19,967 nucleotides of DNA. It comes from Thermohalobaculum sp039187815 (GTDB lineage Bacteria > Pseudomonadota > Alphaproteobacteria > Rhodobacterales > Rhodobacteraceae). The first letter of the stretch is position 1. Each line of letters starts with the position of its first letter. A program made the position numbers and the translations under genes. This document shows, in pieces, positions 15,002 to 19,967 of the stretch. Below the pieces are notes generated by a model, which saw only the letters and a list, made by a program, of their open reading frames with translations, was not told the origin of the DNA and ran no database searches. The stretch covers positions 1 through 19,967 of the forward strand of contig JBCCZI010000087.1 in assembly GCA_039187815.1 (NCBI GenBank), in the 5' to 3' direction.

Positions 15002-16584
15002 CAAGCGGCCTCCTCATCCGTCGGCGCGAGCCAATCTTTGAGCATCGCGACGGTCTGCTCTTGGTTCTCGCTGACCACCAGGCGTAGGTTCTCCGCCTCG
15101 GACAGCTCGGGTGCTTCGCCATCGGCGCCCTCGCTCTCGCCATTAGCCTCGCCAGGTGTGGCATTGGGTCCACCGATCGCGATCGGATTGCCCTGCTCGT
15201 CGATAGTGAGGAATGGGCCCTCCGGCTCCTCACGCCGCATCAGCAGCGGGCGCACAACGGTCAGCGCTAGGACGACCGACACGATGGCCAGGACGGCGAT
15301 CTGGATCAGGGTGAGGGCGTTGCGTTCGACAAAGCGCAAGATTGGACTTGCCTCGGCCAATTCGCCGGGGGTCGCGTCTGGCTGGAAGGCCATGCTCTCG
15401 ACTGTCACGATATCACCGCGCTCGGCATCAAAGCCGATGGCGGCCTTGACCAACTCGGAGAGTGCGGCAAGCTCGGCCTCCGGCCGTGGCTGCCAAACCG
15501 GCGTGCCATCGGCCCCGTCTTCGACGAGACCGTCGACCAGCACGGCGACGCTGATTCGCCGAATGGCTCCGGCCTGGCGAACCCGCTCGCGGCGGAGTTC
15601 GGAATAGTCGTAGTTGGCTCTCTCGCGGGTCTCGGAGCGCGCGCTCTGGCGGCTGGGGTTGTTCTCTGCATCCCCGGCGGGCAGGTTGCTGGCCACAGTC
15701 ACGTTCCCGGCCGAGCCAGAGCTCGAATCGGTGATCTCTTCGTTGTCGAGGCTGATCGTGACCCGGCTGTCGGGGTCGATGACCGTCTCAACCACGGTCT
15801 CGGCCTCCCGATCGGTCTCGACGGTCACACTGACCCGAGCCCGGTCGCGGCCGACGCGGGCGGCGATCAGCTGCTCGATCTCGGCCTTGAGGCGGGTCTC
15901 ACGCTCGGCGGCGGCAGTGTCGCTATCGCGCCCGCCCCCCTCTTCGCCGGGCGCCAGCACGATGCCGGTCCGGCTGTCTATGACGGCCACCTGTTCGGGG
16001 TTGAGATTGGGCACCGAGAGCGCGACCAGATAGCGAAAGGCCCGCGCCTGGCTTTGGGTCAGGGCGCCACCGGCCATGGAGACCGTTACCGAAGCGGTGG
16101 GCGGTGCGCTCTCCCGCGCAAAGGGACGCCGGCTCGGCACGGCGATGTGCACCCGCGCCGCGCGCACGCCCGGAGCGGCGAGAATCGTCCGGGCAAGCTC
16201 CCCCTCCTTGGCCCGCCAGAAGGCGGCGTTGAACATATCGGAGGTGGCCGAGAAGCCGGACATGCCATCGAGCAGCTCATAGCCCGCCTGGCCCTGGCGC
16301 GGCAGTCCCTCACGGGCGAGCGACAGACGCACCCGGTCCCGCTCGCCCTCGACGACAAAGATCGCGTCGCCGCGCACCTCTGAGGGGACGCCCAGTTGCT
16401 CAAGCCGGCCCACGACCTCACCGGCCGTGGCGGGATCAAGCCCGGAGTAGAGAAGGGCCATAGCCGGCCGTGTCGCCAATTGCGCGAGCGACAGCACCGC
16501 GACCAGGCTGAGCACACCGGCTCCGATGAGGAAGGCGCGACGACGCAGGTCGAGCGCGCGCCATGTCCGCAACAATTGTTCCAT
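15001..16584 (-). CDS. fliF: Flagellar MS-ring protein FliF
   Basis: FliF forms the MS ring in the inner membrane, the base on which the flagellum and export gate assemble. The 527-residue protein has a first membrane helix at about 17-36, the periplasmic ring-building domains with LLYSGLDPATAGEVV and LPRQGQAGYELLDGMSGFSATSDMF, and RVHIAVPSRRPF. A long acidic, Ser-rich beta-collar region follows (about 210-330), then a second membrane helix at 424-446. The C-terminal FliG-binding tail ends in TVAMLKDWL (511-519). The start at ATG 16584 fits the usual opening (short amphipathic helix before the first membrane span). ATG 16626 would add 14 residues and cannot be excluded, as neither has a strong ribosome binding site. 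It is the first gene of the leftward flagellar operon. Confidence 0.94.
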   Translation of the reverse strand: MEQLLRTWRALDLRRRAFLIGAGVLSLVAVLSLAQLATRPAMALLYSGLDPATAGEVVGRLEQLGVPSEVRGDAIFVVEGERDRVRLSLAREGLPRQGQAGYELLDGMSGFSATSDMFNAAFWRAKEGELARTILAAPGVRAARVHIAVPSRRPFARESAPPTASVTVSMAGGALTQSQARAFRYLVALSVPNLNPEQVAVIDSRTGIVLAPGEEGGGRDSDTAAAERETRLKAEIEQLIAARVGRDRARVSVTVETDREAETVVETVIDPDSRVTISLDNEEITDSSSGSAGNVTVASNLPAGDAENNPSRQSARSETRERANYDYSELRRERVRQAGAIRRISVAVLVDGLVEDGADGTPVWQPRPEAELAALSELVKAAIGFDAERGDIVTVESMAFQPDATPGELAEASPILRFVERNALTLIQIAVLAIVSVVLALTVVRPLLMRREEPEGPFLTIDEQGNPIAIGGPNATPGEANGESEGADGEAPELSEAENLRLVVSENQEQTVAMLKDWLAPTDEEAA

Positions 16585-16735
16585 TCGAGACTCTGTCACC
16601 CCCGGCAGCGAGCGCCGGCCATGCATTCTTGCGTGTTGAGCGGACCATGCGGCCCAGGGATTTAAGAATCGGTTTAGTGGAATCGCGCTAGGCCAGTCTT
16701 CGGAAAGAGATGCGCTACGGCGCTGGAGGCAGGAC
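16585..16735. promoter_or_regulatory. Divergent fliF/fliL promoter region
   Basis: These 151 bases separate the two flagellar operons and must hold both promoters. The centre (about 16658-16690) is the most AT-rich part. It contains a CtrA-like box listed separately. I see no clear sigma-54 site (GG-N10-GC with the right flanks) and no good sigma-28 box. fliL has a clear GGAGG ribosome binding site near 16725-16729; fliF does not. Confidence 0.6.
16662..16676. promoter_or_regulatory. Candidate CtrA binding site
   Basis: TTAA (16662-16665), seven bases, then TTTA (16673-16676). The known CtrA consensus is TTAA-N7-TTAA, so this matches seven of eight fixed positions with exact spacing, in the only AT-rich part of a divergent flagellar promoter. 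It is 60 bases from the fliL start and 78 from the fliF start, so one site could serve both operons. CtrA control of motility is established in Caulobacter and in several Rhodobacterales. Occupancy here is inference. Confidence 0.5.
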
Positions 16736-17272
16736 ATGAGCGACGCGGCGGAGACCGAAGAAGTGGCTCCGGAACAACCCAAGAAGAAGGGGTCCAAGGT
16801 TCTCTTGATCGCCCTTGTGGCGGCGCTCCTGCTTGGGGGCGGCTCCTTCTATGGTGTCTATTCCGGCCTGATCCCGCTCCCCTTTGGCAACAAAGAGGAG
16901 ATGGCGGAGGGCAAGGGCATGGCCGACCATAAGATGGCCGAGCCCCTGGAGGCCGAGGGCGAACCCGAGAAGGAGATGGCCTTCGTCGCGGTCGAGCCCA
17001 TTCTTGTTTCGCTGGCGCCGGGTGGCCCGGCGGCCCACCTGAAACTCTCCCTGCAGCTTGAGGTCGACCCCGAGAAGAGCGCCGATGTGACCGCGCGTCT
17101 TCCCCGGGTCGCCGATGTGCTCAACACATTCTTGCGAGCCGTGGAGGTTGGAGATCTCGAGCGTCCGCGCTCGATGCTCCGCCTGCGGGCCCAAATGCTG
17201 CGCCGGGTTCAGCTCGTCGTCGGACCCGGTGCGGTCTACGACCTGCTGATCCAGGAATTCGTGCTCAACTGA
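16736..17272 (+). CDS. fliL: Flagellar basal body-associated protein FliL
   Basis: FliL surrounds or supports the MotA/MotB stator at the inner membrane and raises torque. The 178-residue protein has a short charged cytoplasmic N-terminus with KKKGSK, one membrane helix at about 21-41, a Met/Glu/Lys-rich linker (about 50-80), and a periplasmic domain from about 82 (FVAVEPILVSLAP) to the end. The domain includes LKLSLQLEV and a C-terminal LLIQEFVLN. Length and plan fit the family. ATG 16736 has GGAGG about six to ten bases upstream. It is the first gene of the rightward operon, ten bases before the next gene, and its neighbours point to stator function. Confidence 0.92.
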   Translation: MSDAAETEEVAPEQPKKKGSKVLLIALVAALLLGGGSFYGVYSGLIPLPFGNKEEMAEGKGMADHKMAEPLEAEGEPEKEMAFVAVEPILVSLAPGGPAAHLKLSLQLEVDPEKSADVTARLPRVADVLNTFLRAVEVGDLERPRSMLRLRAQMLRRVQLVVGPGAVYDLLIQEFVLN

Positions 17273-17282
17273 GGAGGTCGCT

Positions 17283-17969
17283 ATGGATCTGATCGCTGAT
17301 GGACTGTTCATCGCGACCGCGCTCACCGCGGCGCTCTATTGTTTCGTGCTGAGCCGGCGGCTGCGGCGCCTCAGCGATGCGGAGACGGGCATCGGCGTCC
17401 AAATCCACGCGCTGAACAAGGCGTTGGAGGAGACCCGCGCCGGCTTGGCCGAGACGCGGCGGGGCGTGGCCGAGGCCCGGGCGTCGGTGCGCAATGCCAG
17501 CGAAGCGCTGGGCGTCGAGGTCGAGGCCGCACGCCGGGAGACGCAGATGCTGACCGCGGCCCGCACCGCCGCGCTCGATGCGCTCGCCATGGTGGACCAG
17601 GCGAAAGCGCGCCCGGCACCGACATCTGCCCCTGCACCGGCGCCCGCCCGCGAGCTGGCACCTACACCGGCACCGCCGGCCGCAAAGGCCGCAGCCAGTG
17701 CCGAGGTGCCAGAGGACGACGGCGAAGACATCCCGGATTGGCCGGACGGCGTCATCGATCCCTTCGATGAAGACGACGCCGATGCCGAGTTTGCTGCCGC
17801 CGAGGCCGAGGAAGGTTCCGCGGCCATGCCCGAGGTCGATGCGCCAGTTGGTGGCGCTGAACCGCCACGGGCCGCCGAGCCTGAGCCCGCGGCGTTCTCG
17901 GCACCGGCTGCGACAGCCGCAGCTGGGGACGCATCGGAGCCGCTCCGGATCGAAAGACTGGCCTTGTGA
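17283..17969 (+). CDS. Membrane-anchored coiled-coil protein, DUF6468-like, flagellar cluster
   Basis: I know no characterised function. The 228-residue protein has one N-terminal membrane helix (about 4-24, ending in a basic SRRLRRL), then a coiled coil at about 30-95 with regular Leu/Ala and Glu/Arg spacing. A long Ala/Pro-rich and acidic tail follows, with a PDWPDGVIDPFDEDDAD segment near residues 155-171. The N-terminal part resembles the DUF6468 proteins found in alphaproteobacterial flagellar clusters. By topology the coil and tail face the cytoplasm. ATG 17283 has GAGGAGG six bases upstream, and its end overlaps the next gene by four bases (GTGA). Position between fliL and the MotE-like gene suggests a part in stator or export assembly; this is inference. 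Confidence 0.75.
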   Translation: MDLIADGLFIATALTAALYCFVLSRRLRRLSDAETGIGVQIHALNKALEETRAGLAETRRGVAEARASVRNASEALGVEVEAARRETQMLTAARTAALDALAMVDQAKARPAPTSAPAPAPARELAPTPAPPAAKAAASAEVPEDDGEDIPDWPDGVIDPFDEDDADAEFAAAEAEEGSAAMPEVDAPVGGAEPPRAAEPEPAAFSAPAATAAAGDASEPLRIERLAL

Positions 17970-18571
17970 AGGCCGCGTCCCTTCGACCGGCCGGAGCTTT
18001 GGCGACACTGGCCATCGGCTTTGTCGCCTCGGCTGCGCTGCGGGCCGGCGATGTCGTTGCAGCCTTGCCCCAGCAATCCGGTGACGGCTATGGCAATCCC
18101 TTGCCCGCTGCGGTTGCCGAGATGCCCGATGCCAAGGTCGGCGCAGCCCAAGATGACATGGATGTGATGACTCTGGTGGCTGATCTGCGCAGCCGGCAGC
18201 AACAGCTCGACGCCCGCGAGACCCGATTGAGCGAACGCTCGCAGATGATCGAGGCGCTCGAGCAGCGTCTCGAAGATCGCCTGCGCCAACTGGAAGAGGC
18301 TCAGCGCCAACTCGAAGAAACCGCTGTGCTGGTCGACGACGCCGCGGGGCGCGATGTGCGCCACCTGGCCGAGATGTACCAGCAGATGAAGCCCAAGCAG
18401 GCGGCCGAGATCTTCAACAAGATGCCGCCCTCGTTTGCCGCGGGGTTCCTCAGCGAGATGGTTTCCGAATCGGCTGCGCTGATCCTGGCGAACATGGAAG
18501 CCGACCGCGCCTATGCCGTCAGCATCCTGCTGGCCGGGCGCAATGTCGGCCGCGCGCCGGAAGCGAACTGA
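17966..18571 (+). CDS. MotE-like protein (MgtE N-domain-like C-terminus)
   Basis: The 201-residue protein resembles MotE (COG3334), described in rhizobia as a periplasmic chaperone of the motility protein MotC. It has a signal peptide or membrane anchor at about 9-28, a linker, a strongly predicted coiled coil at about 75-125 (rich in Gln, Glu, Arg and Leu), and a C-terminal helical domain at 130-190. The latter carries HLAEMYQQMKPKQAAEIFNK and FAAGFLSEM, the MgtE N-domain pattern. The start is GTG 17966, overlapping the previous stop as GTGA. No ATG gives the signal sequence. The gene ends 77 bases before motA. Role as a motor-assembly chaperone is inferred from family and place. Confidence 0.78.
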   Translation: MKAASLRPAGALATLAIGFVASAALRAGDVVAALPQQSGDGYGNPLPAAVAEMPDAKVGAAQDDMDVMTLVADLRSRQQQLDARETRLSERSQMIEALEQRLEDRLRQLEEAQRQLEETAVLVDDAAGRDVRHLAEMYQQMKPKQAAEIFNKMPPSFAAGFLSEMVSESAALILANMEADRAYAVSILLAGRNVGRAPEAN

Positions 18572-18648
18572 GCTTTCACGCTTCCTTAGCTGCCAAGGCT
18601 TTATCGATTGGGCGCTGAAGAAATCCGCTAGAGCAGGACACCGGCGTC

Positions 18649-19515
18649 ATGGGCAGCATAATCGGCATCGTCGTCATCATCGCCATGGTGTTCGGCGGGT
18701 ATCTCCTGGCTGGCGGCAAGATGGGCATCATCATGAAGGCACTGCCCTTCGAGATGATGATGATCGGCGGCGCAGCCGTCGGCGCCTTCGTGATCGCCAA
18801 TGACGGGGGCACCGTCAAACACACCCTCAAGGATCTGGGCCGAGTCTTCAAAGGCGCCACCTGGAAGCGCGGCGACTATCAGGACCTGCTGTGCCTCCTC
18901 TTCACCCTGATAAAGACGGCGCGGCGTGACCCTGTCGCCATCGAGGCGCATATCGAAGCACCGACCGACAGCCCGATCTTCCAGGCCTACCCGAAAATCT
19001 TGGCTGACAAAGGCGCGACCGATCTGATCTGCGACACGATCCGCATGAGCATGATGAACTATGACGACCCGCATCAGCTCGAGGATCTGATGGAGAAGCA
19101 GCTCGAGGGCAAGCTGCACCACAACCTCCACTCGGCCCATGCGCTCCAGACCATGGCCGACGGTTTGCCGGCACTTGGGATCGTCGCGGCGGTGCTCGGC
19201 GTCATCAAGACCATGGCCTCTATCGATCAGCCACCTGAGGTGCTCGGCAAGATGATCGGCGGCGCGCTGGTCGGAACCTTTCTGGGCGTGTTCCTGGCCT
19301 ATGGCTTTGTCGGTCCCTTCGCCAACAAGGTGAAGAACCTCGCCGAGGCCGATCACAAATTCTATGAGCTGATCCGTGACACTCTGGTCGCCAACCTGCA
19401 CCGCCACAGCCCGCAGATCTGCGTCGAGGTGGCCCGCCAGAACCTGCCGAAAGAGCTTCGGCCGAGCTTCGATGAGCTGGAGCAGGCCCTGAAGTCGGTG
19501 CAGGAGGCCGCCTGA
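18649..19515 (+). CDS. motA: Flagellar motor stator protein MotA
   Basis: MotA, with MotB, forms the proton-driven stator in the inner membrane and pushes on FliG. The 288-residue protein has the four expected membrane helices: GIVVIIAMVFGGYLLAGG at the start, FEMMMIGGAAVGAFVIAN, then after the cytoplasmic loop GIVAAVLGVIKTM and LVGTFLGVFLAYGFVGP. Arg92 and Glu99 fall at the places of the E. coli Arg90 and Glu98 that touch FliG. Pro174 and Pro223 match the functionally essential Pro173 and Pro222. AGGA lies ten bases before ATG 18649. motB is not in the window, although motA and motB are often adjacent. The stop overlaps the next start (TGATG). Confidence 0.97.
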   Translation: MGSIIGIVVIIAMVFGGYLLAGGKMGIIMKALPFEMMMIGGAAVGAFVIANDGGTVKHTLKDLGRVFKGATWKRGDYQDLLCLLFTLIKTARRDPVAIEAHIEAPTDSPIFQAYPKILADKGATDLICDTIRMSMMNYDDPHQLEDLMEKQLEGKLHHNLHSAHALQTMADGLPALGIVAAVLGVIKTMASIDQPPEVLGKMIGGALVGTFLGVFLAYGFVGPFANKVKNLAEADHKFYELIRDTLVANLHRHSPQICVEVARQNLPKELRPSFDELEQALKSVQEAA

Positions 19516-19967
19516 TGCGCCCTGCATTGGCCCTGGCGGCGATGGGCGCGTTTGGCGCCGGTTTGGCCGCCGCCGAACCGGTCGAGACGGCCCTGCTGCC
19601 CGATGCGTCGGGACCTGCGCGCCTCGTGCTCGCCTATTGGCCCGAGGGCGGCTGGCTGGTCGAGAAGGGAGAAGGGATCGCGCGCGTGCGCTTCCAGGGC
19701 GCCGAGCTCGACATCGATCTCTCGGGCATTTCCCGCCCCGCCTTCGATGACCGTCTCTTGGATGTGCGGACCATTGCATCAGCTCAGTCGACTGCGATCG
19801 AGTTTCAGCTGGGATGCGATTGCAGCCTCGCGCTGGCCGGGGACGGGGAGAGCCGGCTCGCCATCGACATCGTTGATCGCACCTTACCGGCTGGTCCTGT
19901 GCTGCGGGCGCGCACCATCGCGCCGCAGGTCGCGCCCGTGCCCGTCCCGCGCCGGACAGCGACCGAG
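19515..19967 (+). CDS. Secreted protein of unknown function, N-terminal part (runs off right edge)
   Basis: The frame stays open for 151 codons to the window edge. ATG 19515 overlaps the motA stop by one base, with CAGGAGG ten bases upstream. Residues 1-20 form a short signal peptide (ending GLAAAEPVE). What follows looks like a beta-rich domain: ARLVLAYWPEGGWLVEKGEG, VRFQGAELDIDLSGI, a segment with LDVRTIASA, then a Cys-x-Cys pair in LGCDCSLAL (about residues 114-116) and LAIDIVDRTLP. The chain then turns Pro/Val/Ala-rich. This resembles large uncharacterised periplasmic proteins placed after motA in Rhodobacterales flagellar clusters, from memory and not checked. A distant likeness to AMIN-type domains is possible. 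Function unknown. Confidence 0.75.
   Translation, partial: MRPALALAAMGAFGAGLAAAEPVETALLPDASGPARLVLAYWPEGGWLVEKGEGIARVRFQGAELDIDLSGISRPAFDDRLLDVRTIASAQSTAIEFQLGCDCSLALAGDGESRLAIDIVDRTLPAGPVLRARTIAPQVAPVPVPRRTATE

Noticed and set aside
16585..16735. Sigma-54 promoter in the fliF/fliL gap (TGGCC near 16690 on the minus strand)
   Set aside because: The -12 GC is missing at the required spacing, so the match is not better than chance.
16585..16797. Longer fliF reading from an upstream start at 16797
   Set aside because: It would add 71 residues without family likeness, cross the whole intergenic region and overlap fliL.
16715..18364. Long minus-strand open frames opposite fliL, the coiled-coil gene and the MotE-like gene
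   Set aside because: They are low-complexity shadows of the plus-strand genes, which have good ribosome binding sites and family motifs.
18584..18602. Possible hairpin (CCTT...AAGG) between the MotE-like gene and motA
   Set aside because: Only four pairs around a seven-base loop; too weak to call a terminator or attenuator.
1..19967. tRNA, rRNA, CRISPR array, prophage or defence genes
   Set aside because: No cloverleaf-like gene, spaced direct repeats or phage/defence protein motifs were seen; gaps between genes are short and all sizeable frames are explained.

Overview
This 20 kb stretch of high-GC chromosome comes from an alphaproteobacterium, most likely of the Rhodobacterales type. The signs are the gene order pyrH-frr-uppS-cdsA-dxr-rseP-bamA-skp-fabZ-lpxA-lpxI-lpxB, the use of LpxI rather than LpxH, and a flagellar cluster with fliL, a coiled-coil protein, a MotE-like protein and motA in a row. 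The taxonomic call is inference from layout and protein character.

Left edge (1-143): the first 17 codons of an IS630-type transposase run off the window on the minus strand. The presumed end of that element abuts, or supplies, the lpxB stop codon inside a CTAGCTAG sequence. Positions 139-12091 (minus strand): a tightly packed 12-gene run, read right to left. It begins with UMP kinase and ribosome recycling factor and continues with undecaprenyl-PP synthase, CDP-DAG synthase, DXP reductoisomerase, the RseP protease, BamA, a Skp/OmpH chaperone, FabZ and the lipid A enzymes LpxA, LpxI and LpxB. Together they make isoprenoid carrier, phospholipid and lipid A precursors and install outer-membrane proteins. 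lpxD, rpsB and tsf, often neighbours in such clusters, are not in this window.

Positions 12165-16584 (minus strand): a flagellar basal-body and switch operon, fliF-fliH-like-fliN-fliP-fliG, with overlapping or nearly touching genes. Positions 16585-16735: a divergent promoter region with a good candidate CtrA site (TTAA-N7-TTTA). Positions 16736-19967 (plus strand): fliL, an uncharacterised membrane-anchored coiled-coil protein, a MotE-like protein, motA, and the start of a secreted protein of unknown function that runs off the right edge. This looks like a stator assembly and control module.

Most of the window is conserved core genome. I found no convincing new defence, mobile or RNA system. 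The points most worth a second look are the CtrA-like site, the uncharacterised stator-adjacent proteins, the IS junction at the lpxB stop, the run of GTG starts in lpxA/lpxI/lpxB, and a strong hairpin just ahead of the bamA ribosome binding site. No tRNA, rRNA or CRISPR array was seen, and no gene-free stretch exceeds about 150 bases.
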